Shown here in pieces: positions 8,377-16,663 of a stretch of 64,000 bases of DNA. Each line of letters begins with the position of its first letter. Position 1 is the first letter of the stretch. The DNA comes from Bdellovibrio bacteriovorus (GTDB lineage Bacteria; Bdellovibrionota; Bdellovibrionia; Bdellovibrionales; Bdellovibrionaceae): assembly GCF_002208115.1 (NCBI RefSeq), contig NZ_CP020946.1, positions 372,001 through 436,000 on the forward strand, given 5' to 3'. Under the pieces are notes generated by a model, which was not told the origin of the DNA, did no database searches, and was given only the letters and a program-made list of their open reading frames with translations. A program made the translations under genes and the position numbers.

Positions 8377-8844
8377 GTATTGAATATAGCTAATAAGCTT
8401 GTATCCATTTCAATAGCTGAAGACGCTATTCCGTTCATGTTCTTTGTTGCCCGCCTGTCGCCAGACCGCGGTCATGCGAAGGACTTCGATGCCATCATGC
8501 GCCATTATGGACGACGCTGTATCTTTCTGACCGTGCCTAATATTCAGATATCCTCATACAAGAATGAGGATATGCCAGGGCACGCCAGCTTAACATTTAG
8601 CGAGGCAGGCTATGTTCTTGTGCAGGACTACAATTCTTCAAATGGCACATATGTTGGGCTGGGGGCGGAGGACATTGAGCGGTATTTGAAGAAGTTTGAT
8701 GGATCGAAGGATGCGGAAACTATAACTGTGGATTTTGGCAGTTCCAGTTTGGTCCCTCGTCCACCTCACGGTCAGGTTAAGATAGGAAACTATTTGGGTT
8801 TGGAATTGGCGCGATCTTTCAGCATCTTGGTTCTCATGAAGTAA
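8377..8844 (+). pseudogene. C-terminal fragment of an FHA-domain protein
   Basis: An open frame of 155 codons with no proper start: the only upstream ATG lies inside the adapter-like sequence. The visible part contains an FHA phosphothreonine-binding core: MPGHASLTF, then VLVQDYNSSNGTYVGLG, the conserved SSNGTxV signature. The usual Gly-Arg at the start of the domain is not evident. A short tail follows. FHA proteins read Ser/Thr-kinase signals or scaffold complexes; the partner here is unknown because the N-terminus is missing. Confidence 0.65.
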
Positions 8845-8977
8845 TACTGCCGATGGTTTTGAGTGTTTTTTGAGCCTTTATTAGTAAAACCTTTTAGAAG
8901 GGTTTTCCAATGCTTCCTTATATGAGCGGATTGTCATCAAGGCATTTGTACTAAAATTTATATTTAGAAAGGCACGC

Positions 8978-9412
8978 ATGAACTACATAGTTGAATTGTA
9001 TATTTATGGAGTCGGGTTGGCGGTCATCAGCTCCTTGGTCGTGTTGTGGTTTGAAAATGAGAGGCACTCTAGGGCTGGCGTGTTGCAAGAAAGACTTAAG
9101 GCAGTTGGAAAGTGGTATTGTCCATTTACTGGGGAGTTGTTGCCATACTCTTCAGAACTTGCTCATGAATACAGGATGAAACAACAAAGCTCTCAGAAAA
9201 AAAATTTGAGTAGCATCCTATTTTTGGTGCTCTTTTCTTGGTTAGGAGTCTCTTATCAGGCCATTTTGATCTATCCGGTAATCTGGAGGCATTTTTTAGC
9301 CCTAAGAAATGGAAAGATTGGCCGTCTTTGTGATAGCAGCCGACTGATAACGGACTCAGATCTGATCCTATATATCGATCAAATTAATTGGTCTAATTTG
9401 GAAGATAAATGA
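8978..9412 (+). CDS. small membrane protein of unknown function
   Basis: A 144-residue protein with two likely membrane segments: residues ~5-25 (LYIYGVGLAVISSLVVLWF) and ~80-100 (ILFLVLFSWLGVSYQAILIY). Between them is a basic, polar stretch with KWYCPFTGE. The sequence is AT-richer than most of the window and uses rarer codons, so it may be acquired. An AGAAAGG site precedes the ATG. It converges with lexA, with only 17 bases between stops. No family was recognised. Confidence 0.6.
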   Translation: MNYIVELYIYGVGLAVISSLVVLWFENERHSRAGVLQERLKAVGKWYCPFTGELLPYSSELAHEYRMKQQSSQKKNLSSILFLVLFSWLGVSYQAILIYPVIWRHFLALRNGKIGRLCDSSRLITDSDLILYIDQINWSNLEDK

Positions 9413-9429
9413 AACTGTTTACAGTTTAA

Positions 9430-10152
9430 TTAGAATTTACGGATCAGGCCGACAACGATCCCACGGATTTCAACCTCATCAGGGGTATACCACATGGATT
9501 TCATCGTTGAATTGGATGGGCGCAATTCCACCATCTTATCTGCGTCCCCAGTTTCCGGGCGGGGGCGCAGATAGAAGCGTTTCACGGTGGCTTCATTATC
9601 TACCGTTGCCACAATGATGTCGCCGTTGTTGGCGGAATTCTGTTTCTGAATCAAAATGATGTCTTCATCAAAGATCCCGTCTTCAATCATGGAATCGCCC
9701 TGCACCTTCAGCGCAAAGGATTTGGAAGGATTTCTGACCATGGAAGGGGGGACGTCCACGAACTCGTCGTGTTTGATGGCTTCAATAGGTTGGCCTGCCG
9801 CCACTTTCCCAAGAAGGGGAAGTGACAGGATCTCGTCACGAGCCTGGAGGAGCTGAGTGCGAGGAGATCCTGTCTTCGTCGAGACCGTTTTCGATTGCAG
9901 CTGATCCTGAACCGCCGAAGCGGAGTGGAGCACCTGAATGGCTCGCTTCAAGTTCTGGGGATTTGAGATATATCCCTTGTTCGTCAACTGCTTCAGATAA
10001 TTCTGAACCGAGTTGAACGAAGCCAGACCGAAGTGATCCTTAATTTCTTGATATGACGGCGAAACTCCTGAACTTAAGATGTGCGCCTCGATAAACTCGA
10101 GGACGGATTTTTCTTTCGGTGTCAGTGGTGGGAGGGGCGTTTTCATCGTCAT
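9430..10152 (-). CDS. lexA: LexA repressor of the SOS response
   Basis: A 240-residue LexA. The N-terminal winged helix (EIKDHFGLASFNSVQNYLKQ) binds the SOS operator. The C-terminal S24 peptidase domain cleaves itself when RecA is activated by DNA damage. The cleavage site is Ala119-Gly120 (KVAAGQP), the nucleophile Ser154 (QGDSM) and the general base Lys191 (ATVKRF). It is longer than E. coli LexA (202) because of a Gln/Ser/Thr-rich linker around residues 77-105. A second ATG six bases in (10146) is an alternative start. An operator just upstream implies autoregulation. Confidence 0.97.
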   Translation of the reverse strand: MTMKTPLPPLTPKEKSVLEFIEAHILSSGVSPSYQEIKDHFGLASFNSVQNYLKQLTNKGYISNPQNLKRAIQVLHSASAVQDQLQSKTVSTKTGSPRTQLLQARDEILSLPLLGKVAAGQPIEAIKHDEFVDVPPSMVRNPSKSFALKVQGDSMIEDGIFDEDIILIQKQNSANNGDIIVATVDNEATVKRFYLRPRPETGDADKMVELRPSNSTMKSMWYTPDEVEIRGIVVGLIRKF

Positions 10153-10153
10153 A

Positions 10154-10191
10154 ACTTACATATGAAATTACAGTGTAAATTATATGTAAGT
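10154..10191. promoter_or_regulatory. LexA operator (SOS box) with flanking inverted repeat
   Basis: TTACAGTGTAA at 10168-10178 fits the TTACN3GTAA box reported for B. bacteriovorus LexA. It is framed by a second inverted repeat, ACTTACATAT (10154-10163) and ATATGTAAGT (10182-10191), sharing nearly the same centre. It lies directly upstream of the lexA start and should mediate autorepression. Confidence 0.85.
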
Positions 10192-10208
10192 CAATAGCCT
10201 ATTTTTAT

Positions 10209-10242
10209 AAAAAGAAAGGACCAGCCCTTGGGCCAGTCCTTC
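10209..10242 (-). terminator. intrinsic terminator
   Basis: Read on the minus strand, AAGGACTGGCCC pairs with GGGCTGGTCCTT and is followed by a T-rich tail. It ends the transcript of the secretin-N-domain gene and insulates lexA. Confidence 0.85.
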
Positions 10243-10268
10243 GTCGTTTTTCGCGCTGGAAGCGGGTT

Positions 10269-10937
10269 TTATTGCTTCTCAGGGGCTTTTCCAGCCTCGT
10301 CATGCTTCGGTGCCGGGCCTTTGTGCGCTGGGCCGTTTGAAGGGCCATGATGGCGGCGGGAAGCATCCACCAGCTTTTTGGTGGCTGGGTCCACCGGTTT
10401 ATCAACAGCCTTCAGGATTTCAGCGATGCGGTTCAGGTTCGTTGCCCAGTCGGTGAAGATGATCTGGTTGGCCGCCGCATTCACATTCATCTCGCCATCA
10501 CGCGAAGGCAGGATGCGCAGATCGCGATTCAGATCCAAAACAGAAACATGCTTCAGCGTCGCCACCCAGGTGTACATGCGCTGCGGGAATACGGACGGAA
10601 CTTCCGAACTGACCTCGATCAAATCACGCTGCACATTACGCGCGGATTTCACCACCATCACGTCGTTTTGTTTGCTGATCGCAAAGCCGTTGGTGGCAAG
10701 GGCGATGGAAAGCTGATTGAACGCTTCAGCCGGCTCCAGAGCCTCTTGATTATAGATTGAGATTTTTCCGCGCACGCCCGGATCAATAATGAACTTCTGA
10801 CCCGTGGCCTTCGAGTAAATCTCGATCACCTTGGTCAGTTCCTCGTTATTGAAATACATTTTGATTTTGTCGGCAGCAGACGCCTGGGACAGAGTAAGAA
10901 TGGAAACAAACAAACTTGAGATAACGTACTTAAGCAT
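10269..10937 (-). CDS. exported secretin N-domain protein without a secretin barrel
   Basis: A 222-residue protein with a signal peptide (ending QASAA). Residues ~24-95 resemble the N0/STN domain of secretins (MYFNNEELTKVIEIYSKATG, then GQKFIIDPGVRGKISIYN), and ~105-190 resemble an N1 domain (LIEVSSEVPSVF, NAAANQIIFTDWATNLNRI). No barrel follows; the tail is a His/Pro/Lys-rich low-complexity stretch. It probably works in the periplasm, perhaps with a type II or type IV pilus secretin encoded elsewhere. The ribosome site lies in a hairpin. It is transcribed alone or with the gene at 10995. Confidence 0.8.
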   Translation of the reverse strand: MLKYVISSLFVSILTLSQASAADKIKMYFNNEELTKVIEIYSKATGQKFIIDPGVRGKISIYNQEALEPAEAFNQLSIALATNGFAISKQNDVMVVKSARNVQRDLIEVSSEVPSVFPQRMYTWVATLKHVSVLDLNRDLRILPSRDGEMNVNAAANQIIFTDWATNLNRIAEILKAVDKPVDPATKKLVDASRRHHGPSNGPAHKGPAPKHDEAGKAPEKQ

Positions 10938-10942
10938 GGATC

Positions 10943-10967
10943 CTCCTAGCGCTGTTTAGGCTAGGAG
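10943..10967 (-). promoter_or_regulatory. hairpin covering the ribosome binding site
   Basis: CTCCTAGC and GCTAGGAG form an 8-bp stem with a 9-base loop just upstream of the secretin-N gene. On the mRNA the second arm is part of the AGGAGG ribosome site, 5 bases from the ATG, so folding would hide it and reduce translation. Confidence 0.55.
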
Positions 10968-10994
10968 ACCTTCCAAAGACGGGCAAGTCCAGCT

Positions 10995-11336
10995 TTACAG
11001 CAGACCCGCCACGCAAGATGCCAGCGCTTGTTCAGCGTAAGGGGATAAAACCATGCGGACGTGGTTGTCGCGAGTGGTGGATTCAGTATAAAGATCGCTG
11101 ACGTCGTTCATATGCTCAATCAGGCAGCCGGCCTTCTGGGATTTGATTTCCATTTTAACCAGGCACTTTTTATTGCGCACAGAGCAGCGGATGTCGTTGT
11201 AATGAACTCCAGGGGTCAGGTTTTCCTGATTCAGGGTCGCCAGCAGCGTGGTCTCGTCCTGAGACGACAAAAAGGCCTGGGCAGGAGATGCTGCCAAAGC
11301 CATGATTGCGGCAAGTGCGATAGTGATTTGTTTCAT
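10995..11336 (-). CDS. small exported cysteine-containing protein
   Basis: A 113-residue protein with a signal peptide (residues 1-21, ending SPAQA). The mature part has four Cys (DIRCSV, KKCLVK, AGCLIE, ASCVAG), which suggests two disulfides in the periplasm. A very strong ribosome site (AAGGAGG) precedes the ATG. It lies 57 bases upstream of the secretin-N gene on the same strand and could share its transcript. Function unknown. Confidence 0.75.
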   Translation of the reverse strand: MKQITIALAAIMALAASPAQAFLSSQDETTLLATLNQENLTPGVHYNDIRCSVRNKKCLVKMEIKSQKAGCLIEHMNDVSDLYTESTTRDNHVRMVLSPYAEQALASCVAGLL

Positions 11337-11439
11337 AGAAGCCTCCTTGTTTCTAACTATGCTTCAAGAGCTAGTTGTAACAAGCAGACCATCATAGGTA
11401 AAAGGTATATAAAGAATTCAGATATGCACGTAACGAATG

Positions 11440-11661
11440 TTATTCGTTGCGTGGGCATTCTTTCTTTTCGTCCTTACAGACCGGTTTGATATCGGCAATC
11501 ACGGGCTGTGACTCGGAAGCCACTTGGCGGGTGATCACAGGGATCGGTGTGGAGTTTTTTGCGTGGCTTACTGGCGCCATCGAGCAGTTTTGATAAAACA
11601 GTATCACGACGGGATTGATTACCAGCATCGCTACGAAACTAAAACTACCTCTATTCAACAT
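11440..11661 (-). CDS. short membrane-anchored or lipoprotein-like peptide
   Basis: A 73-residue protein. An N-terminal hydrophobic segment (FVAMLVINPVVILFY) ends in QNCS, which could be a weak lipobox. The mature part is Pro/Val-rich with two further Cys (KPVCKDEKKEC). The ATG at 11661 is chosen because GGAGG lies 6 bases upstream; a start 12 bases earlier lacks this spacing. Function unknown. Confidence 0.6.
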   Translation of the reverse strand: MLNRGSFSFVAMLVINPVVILFYQNCSMAPVSHAKNSTPIPVITRQVASESQPVIADIKPVCKDEKKECPRNE

Positions 11662-11833
11662 ACTTGCCTCCACACTGAGTCCTAATGGTCACACCCTTTC
11701 TTTTACGGACGAAAGCCTGCAAGACTTTAGTCAATTTGTAAGGATTCTCAGCTTGATTCAAAAAAAGCCACTTTCTCATCTTGAGAGAATTCGCAGACAC
11801 AGCGATAATGATTGCTGAGTGGTTAAGAGGACT

Positions 11834-12724
11834 ATGAAAGCATTAATTTTTAGCGCGATCCTTATGACAGTTGTTGGGGCGAAGGCGAACTTCCCTGATC
11901 TTCAGCAAGACTGTATCAATGAGCTCAAAAAATTTCCGGGCGCTTGGGACGACAAGCTTTTGCATCAGGCTTGTGCCAAGGTGCAAATCGACACTCAGTG
12001 CGTGAGTGCGGAAGGCCGGCCTATCTATCATTATGAAAAGATCTCTTCCACCCCTGGAGCCAAAAAGGTTCTGGTGTTCAGTATGATTCACGGAGATGAA
12101 ACGCCGGCAGGCACCGTGGGCCGTTACTGGATGGAGCGTCTGGAAGGCATCGATCCGCGCAATTCCTGGCGTGTGATTCCGGTGTTGAACCCGGATGGCG
12201 TGAAATACAAAACCCGCTACAACGCGAACAAGATTGATATCAACCGCAACTTCCCAACCAAAGATTGGGATGCGGGGGCTTTGACTGCGTGGAGGCGTTC
12301 TACGGGCTCCAACCCACGCCGTTTCCCGGGTAAAGAAGGTGGCAGTGAGCCAGAAACCAAGTGCGCGATGAAGCACCTTGGTGACTTCCAGCCGGATTTT
12401 ATCGTATCTGTTCACACACCGCTCAAAGTTTTGGATTACGACGGACCGAAAGTGAAATCTCCGCCCAAGTTTGATTACCTTCCTTGGAAGTCCCTGGGGA
12501 ACTACCCTGGGTCCTTGGGTCGTTACATGTGGGTCGAGCGTTCAACACCGGTGCTGACGATGGAACTGAAAGACAATCTGCCGCCGAATCTGGCGCCGTT
12601 TGATCAGCTTCAGGATATTATCGGGACGCTGGTGAAATACGAAACCTCTGCAGAGCAAAAAAAAGAGGAGACTTCCACAGCCTCCTCTCCAACGAGCTTT
12701 TTACCTGTCGCCTTGGAACACTAG
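11834..12724 (+). CDS. exported M14 zinc carboxypeptidase (MpaA-like)
   Basis: A 296-residue protein with a signal peptide (ending VGAKA). It is a metallocarboxypeptidase of family M14. Seen: zinc ligands HGDE in SMIHGDETPAG, the substrate-binding NRNFP in KIDINRNFP, the third ligand His in VSVHTP, and the catalytic Glu in LTMELKDN. The closest known role is the murein-peptide amidase MpaA, which trims cell-wall peptides; a general carboxypeptidase is the alternative. Export suggests digestion of prey wall peptides (inference). The ATG at 11834 has an AAGAGG site; an in-frame GTG at 11819 is less likely. Confidence 0.85.
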   Translation: MKALIFSAILMTVVGAKANFPDLQQDCINELKKFPGAWDDKLLHQACAKVQIDTQCVSAEGRPIYHYEKISSTPGAKKVLVFSMIHGDETPAGTVGRYWMERLEGIDPRNSWRVIPVLNPDGVKYKTRYNANKIDINRNFPTKDWDAGALTAWRRSTGSNPRRFPGKEGGSEPETKCAMKHLGDFQPDFIVSVHTPLKVLDYDGPKVKSPPKFDYLPWKSLGNYPGSLGRYMWVERSTPVLTMELKDNLPPNLAPFDQLQDIIGTLVKYETSAEQKKEETSTASSPTSFLPVALEH

Positions 12725-12736
12725 TTCCAGGGCTTT

Positions 12737-13606
12737 CTAGAAATCACCGATAGAATCTTCAAGACCCGGGAAATCGATGAACGGGTTTCTGTTCCCTTGC
12801 ATCTTGTGGATCTCGTCGTTGCGGCTGATTTCTTCATCATCAATTGGATCTTCTTTGGACCACTTGCGCAAAGTCGCTTCCTGACGGGAATCAATTGGCA
12901 GGTCATATCTTACAGAGAAATAGAACAAAGCGCGAGCCACGTTGCCGCGGTGATTTGCCGGTGGCATGAACACGTCAGCGCCACCCTGAGCTGCGCGACC
13001 GAAACGGGATACTCTGCATTTCAGGGGTTTTCTGTCCTGAACAACTTCACCAAATGGGTTGTTGCCGCGGATAGAGTTCATTTCATTGTCAGTAGGATAC
13101 AAGTGGTGCATGTCAGCTTTCTGCATGCTCTTGTTGTGGCGGCCAGAGAACTTGGATTGCGGCCAGGTGTGCTCAGTGTTCACAATGTTGCCATCGGGAA
13201 TTCTGCCCGGAGCCGGAGCATTGCCGCCGCGGAAATCAGCAGAGCCACGGATAGAGTCGCAGTAAACGTCCTTCACGGCATAGTCCCCGTGACCTTCATC
13301 AACCAAATAGAAAGAACCCAGAAGGAAGGTGCGAGCGCCGTCGTAACCCAGAGAAACATGCTGATAGCAGTTGTCGCCGCTGCAGCCGTTCACGATCTGA
13401 TCGTAGCTGCCGTTCACACGAAGGTGGAAACTGCGAAGAACAAACTGAATGTTCTTTTTCAGATCGTCGTTGGAAATTCCGGAAGCCAGATCGTGGTGGA
13501 ATTTTTCGCCATAATAAGGAACATCGCCGGAAGAAGGAGCTGCAAAAACGAATTGCCCACAAAGCGTGGATACCAGCACCAGAAGAGAAACTGCGGTCAA
13601 CTTCAC
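12737..13606 (-). CDS. exported endonuclease I family nuclease
   Basis: A 289-residue protein with a signal peptide (ending FVFA). The nuclease core has NTEHTWPQSKF, which carries the active-site His, and ADMHHLYPTDNEMNSIRGN, the metal-binding region typical of EndA/Vvn-type periplasmic or secreted DNases. Such enzymes cut double-stranded DNA without sequence preference. Four or more Cys suggest disulfides that keep it inactive until export. In a predator it would degrade prey DNA (inference). It converges with the M14 gene, 12 bases apart. Confidence 0.92.
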   Translation of the reverse strand: MKLTAVSLLVLVSTLCGQFVFAAPSSGDVPYYGEKFHHDLASGISNDDLKKNIQFVLRSFHLRVNGSYDQIVNGCSGDNCYQHVSLGYDGARTFLLGSFYLVDEGHGDYAVKDVYCDSIRGSADFRGGNAPAPGRIPDGNIVNTEHTWPQSKFSGRHNKSMQKADMHHLYPTDNEMNSIRGNNPFGEVVQDRKPLKCRVSRFGRAAQGGADVFMPPANHRGNVARALFYFSVRYDLPIDSRQEATLRKWSKEDPIDDEEISRNDEIHKMQGNRNPFIDFPGLEDSIGDF

Positions 13607-13830
13607 AAAGAACCTCCATAGTCAGGCATTTGAGGTGCCTGGTAGAAACGCTGCGCCCTATTCGCAGCATATACGGGGAAACACTATGAAGTTATTTCCA
13701 AAAGATTCCGTGGTTGCAACAACTTAATGAAAACCAACCGTATACAAACAAATTTGCGCGGTGCGGAGGTGTCATATTCGACAAATTATCGGAAACAGGG
13801 CGGTTTTTAGCCCTGCTTTTTAAGATTTTT

Positions 13831-14361
13831 TCAGAAAACTCTCTGGCATTTCAGGCGCAGGTCCCAGATTTTTTTCCACTCATTTTGGAATATCAAAGCC
13901 GCTTCGCGGGACTGAACAGTCAGGCGGGCCTGCAGGGATCTTTTGTCCAACTGAAGCTGATTGAGGACATCCGGGGTGTAGGTCAAGGTGGAGCCCTCTT
14001 CCAGGGCTTTCATGGTCAGGAACTCTGGGGATTCCTGCATCTCTTCTCCCGCCCAGGCGTGAATGTAGGTGGAGTTCAGGAACTTGGTGTGAAGACCCTC
14101 GGAGCGGTTATAGATGTTTTCATATTGGGAAAGCGGGATGTACTTCAGTTCGGCTTTGGCGTAGCGCTGGCCATCACGGTAAGGCACCGAACCAATACAG
14201 ACTTCCACCTTGTGCATTTGAAGTTTGGCCAGATCCGGCTTCGTGACTTCGCAGGCGTAACCTTCGTCAGCGGGCCAGTCGGATGTCAGAAACTCTTGGC
14301 AGTTGTGGGCCCAGGACAGGGCCGGGAACAAAAGCATGGCAAGTACAAGCAGGCGGTTCAT
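13831..14361 (-). CDS. exported protein of unknown function
   Basis: A 176-residue protein with a signal peptide (ending LSWA). Four Cys (HNCQEF, YACEVT, EVCIGS, LKCQRV) probably form two disulfides. The remainder is mixed helix and strand with no recognised motif. AGGAG precedes the ATG. About 225 bases on its downstream side, towards endonuclease I, hold no gene that I can see. Confidence 0.75.
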   Translation of the reverse strand: MNRLLVLAMLLFPALSWAHNCQEFLTSDWPADEGYACEVTKPDLAKLQMHKVEVCIGSVPYRDGQRYAKAELKYIPLSQYENIYNRSEGLHTKFLNSTYIHAWAGEEMQESPEFLTMKALEEGSTLTYTPDVLNQLQLDKRSLQARLTVQSREAALIFQNEWKKIWDLRLKCQRVF

Positions 14362-14540
14362 GGGTACTCCTGAAAGCGCTGGTTATACCTTAAAGGCCGT
14401 GGGCCTTCCAGATGGTGGCCGAGGCGCCTGAAAAAGATTCCGGACTGCTCAAGGTTCAGACAGGTGACAGCGGCTTTCGCGGTGAATCTTGTCGCTGCCA
14501 AAGCGTTATGGAATACTGCCGATGTTTCTGGAGGGGTTCC

Positions 14541-14942
14541 TTGGTTAAGTATTTGATGATGGAGATTGAAAAGTCTCAGCTTATGAAGGCTGTGCATGAC
14601 AACAACAGCCTGGTGCTGGATCTGGAGTGCATTCTGAGTGTGGTGGATGAAACCACCGACGTTCTGGAAAGAGCCAACAGCAGTGTCACCACTAAAATCA
14701 CCATCAAAAATCCCCGCCTGAACCGCGTGCCACCTGTGGGCTACGTGTCTGAAGGTCAACTGGAAATCGACGACAAACCAAAAGGTTTCCTGCCACTGAA
14801 TCTGGAATACAAAGGCGACTTCCGCCTAAGTCTGACCCTCGGCCCGGATGAGTTCGAGACCGAAGGTGATGAGATCATTATCAAGACCGAGAACTCGGAG
14901 ATTCCGTCGGGGTATCGTAAAATTCCCGCGATGGGGTGGTAG
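14541..14942 (+). CDS. cytoplasmic protein of unknown function
   Basis: A 133-residue protein. The TTG at 14541 is preferred because GGAGGGG lies 4 bases upstream; a longer frame to 14412 has an atypical, Cys- and Arg-rich N-terminus. There is no signal peptide. The sequence is mostly beta with acidic patches (TLGPDEFETEGDEIIIK). It has no obvious partner, being flanked by genes on the opposite strand. No family was recognised. Confidence 0.65.
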   Translation: MVKYLMMEIEKSQLMKAVHDNNSLVLDLECILSVVDETTDVLERANSSVTTKITIKNPRLNRVPPVGYVSEGQLEIDDKPKGFLPLNLEYKGDFRLSLTLGPDEFETEGDEIIIKTENSEIPSGYRKIPAMGW

Positions 14943-14953
14943 ACTCGCTAATC

Positions 14954-15319
14954 TTATTTCACGATTAACTCAAGGCTGACCTTGGTTCGGGAGTCTTCGG
15001 CGGAAGGTGGAAACTTCATCGCCTTGATTTTGGAGATAATGCAGTCTTCAAATGCAGGATCTTTGAAGTTCATTTCGCGAATGCGCGGATTCTTTACAAA
15101 GCCATCTTCATTTTGAATCCAAACAAGCGTTGCTCTTCCATCCAGGCCCGGCGATCTCTTTACTGCATCTTGGATGCAGGACTTGAAAGCACCTTGATTT
15201 TGATCGAGCGTGCGGTTGGTCGCTTTTTCCGTCGCGTCCAATCGTTCTTCGCGCGTAGGTACATTTGAACAAGAAGCTAGAGCTAGCATCATCAGGGTGA
15301 GGATAACTTTTTCTTTCAA
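14954..15319 (-). CDS. lipoprotein with TonB-like/AgmX C-terminal domain
   Basis: A 121-residue lipoprotein (lipobox LASC). The C-terminal two thirds match the AgmX/PglI-type energy-transducer-like domain: FKSCIQDAVKRSPGLDGRAT, then IREMNFKDPAFEDCIISKI and MKFPPS. Such domains are common in gliding and predatory deltaproteobacteria-like lineages and link envelope machines. The function here is unknown. It follows the small membrane protein at 15580 with a 12-base gap, so they are probably co-transcribed. Confidence 0.75.
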   Translation of the reverse strand: MKEKVILTLMMLALASCSNVPTREERLDATEKATNRTLDQNQGAFKSCIQDAVKRSPGLDGRATLVWIQNEDGFVKNPRIREMNFKDPAFEDCIISKIKAMKFPPSAEDSRTKVSLELIVK

Positions 15320-15331
15320 TTAAAACTCCCG

Positions 15332-15580
15332 TTATTGGTCGGTCTCGTTGTTGTTCTTTCCACTTCGTTTATGGGCGATCCACGATAATGCAGCAAATGC
15401 TGGAAAAATAATAAATGAATATAGGACATGCGTCTTAGCTTCGGGGCCGCATGTAGTTTCCCAAGTACCTAACCCGCTCGCGATACATTGATCCAACGAG
15501 TAATCGAATAAAATAACGATCGGGACCAGTAGAATAATAAGGTAGAAAAATATGGCTGATTTTTCTTTATAGGTGGGCAT
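15332..15580 (-). CDS. small two-TM membrane protein
   Basis: An 82-residue protein with two hydrophobic segments (IFFYLIILLVPIVILFDY and LYSFIIFPAFAALSWIA) and a short loop with two Cys between them (DQCIAS, TTCGPE). The tail is basic and polar (HKRSGKNNNETDQ). It is the first gene of a two-gene unit with the AgmX-like lipoprotein. Function unknown. Confidence 0.65.
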   Translation of the reverse strand: MPTYKEKSAIFFYLIILLVPIVILFDYSLDQCIASGLGTWETTCGPEAKTHVLYSFIIFPAFAALSWIAHKRSGKNNNETDQ

Positions 15581-15632
15581 GGTTCTATCTTCTGTGATTT
15601 ATTTTGGCGGGTACAGTCAAATAGTAGTGAAA

Positions 15633-15672
15633 GAAAAAGGCTGCGGGGGATTTCCCGGCAGCCTTTTGTTTG
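15633..15672 (-). terminator. intrinsic terminator
   Basis: Minus-strand stem AAAGGCTGC/GCAGCCTTT with a GC-rich loop and T-run, placed just after the aldo/keto reductase stop. Confidence 0.85.
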
Positions 15673-15677
15673 TCTCA

Positions 15678-16634
15678 TTAGTAAGCGAAAATCTTTTTAA
15701 TGTCTTTGTCGATCTCTGGTGTGATTTCAACCTTCAAGGCGCCCAGATTTTCCTGCAGTTGTTCGATGCTGGTTGCGCCCAGGATCACGCTGCTGACTCC
15801 CGGTTGGGCGGCGGTCCATGCCAGTGCCAATTGCGTGCGGCTGCATTCCAGTTTGTCGGCGATGCCTTTAAGTTCCCACACGCGCTGACTGTTCTTTTCG
15901 GTATAGAAGGTGTCCTTCAACCAGTCGATGCGCGACAGGCGGCCTTCGCTGACGCCCTTGTCGTATTTTCCGGTCAGCATGCCAGACGCAAGCGGCGACC
16001 AGGTGACTAGGCCCATGCCGTGTTGTTGGGCTTTGGGTTGCACATTGGTTTCAAACTTGTCGCGCACAAGCAGGTTGTACTGCGGCTGTTCGACTTGCGG
16101 TTTGTAGTAACCACCCTTGTCGCAGATGTCCATGGCTTCCTGAATCTGTTCAGCGGTCCATTCGCTGGTTCCCCAGTACAGAATCTTTCCGTGATGAATT
16201 AAATCATCCATGATGCGCACTGTTTCTTCCACCGGGGTTTCCGGGTCATAACGATGGCAGAAATAGATATCCAGATAATCCGTACCGATTCGTTGCAATG
16301 ACTTGTTCACGGATTCCAGAATGTGTTTGCGGGAAAGACCCTTGTCGTTGATGTCTTCACTCATCGGCCAGAAGACTTTTGATGAAATCACCAGCTCGTG
16401 GCGCGGGAAATCTTTTAAAGCTCCGCCCATGATGCGTTCGGATTCGCCTTTGGCGTAGATGTCGGCGATGTCGAAGAAATTGATTCCGGCTTCATAAGCC
16501 AGGCGCAGAATGCTGCGGACGGAAGTGAAGTCTTTGACGGTGCCACCAAAGGTGGTCCATCCACCCAGAGAATAGGTGCCGATTTTAAGACCGCAACGGC
16601 CAACGCTGCGGTAAGGCATATTGGGATTGAACAT
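15678..16634 (-). CDS. aldo/keto reductase
   Basis: A 318-residue NADPH-dependent aldo/keto reductase of the subgroup that contains potassium-channel beta subunits and E. coli YghZ. The catalytic tetrad is visible: Asp and Tyr in FFDIADIY, Lys in ISSKVFW, His in FCHRYD. The C-terminal cofactor-binding part (VILGATSIEQLQENLGAL) is also typical. The natural substrate is unknown; the family reduces aldehydes and methylglyoxal. AAGGAGG precedes the ATG. A terminator follows, so it is probably a single-gene unit. Confidence 0.93.
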   Translation of the reverse strand: MFNPNMPYRSVGRCGLKIGTYSLGGWTTFGGTVKDFTSVRSILRLAYEAGINFFDIADIYAKGESERIMGGALKDFPRHELVISSKVFWPMSEDINDKGLSRKHILESVNKSLQRIGTDYLDIYFCHRYDPETPVEETVRIMDDLIHHGKILYWGTSEWTAEQIQEAMDICDKGGYYKPQVEQPQYNLLVRDKFETNVQPKAQQHGMGLVTWSPLASGMLTGKYDKGVSEGRLSRIDWLKDTFYTEKNSQRVWELKGIADKLECSRTQLALAWTAAQPGVSSVILGATSIEQLQENLGALKVEITPEIDKDIKKIFAY

Positions 16635-16663
16635 CAGGGCCTCCTTGCAGAAGCCCCATTATC

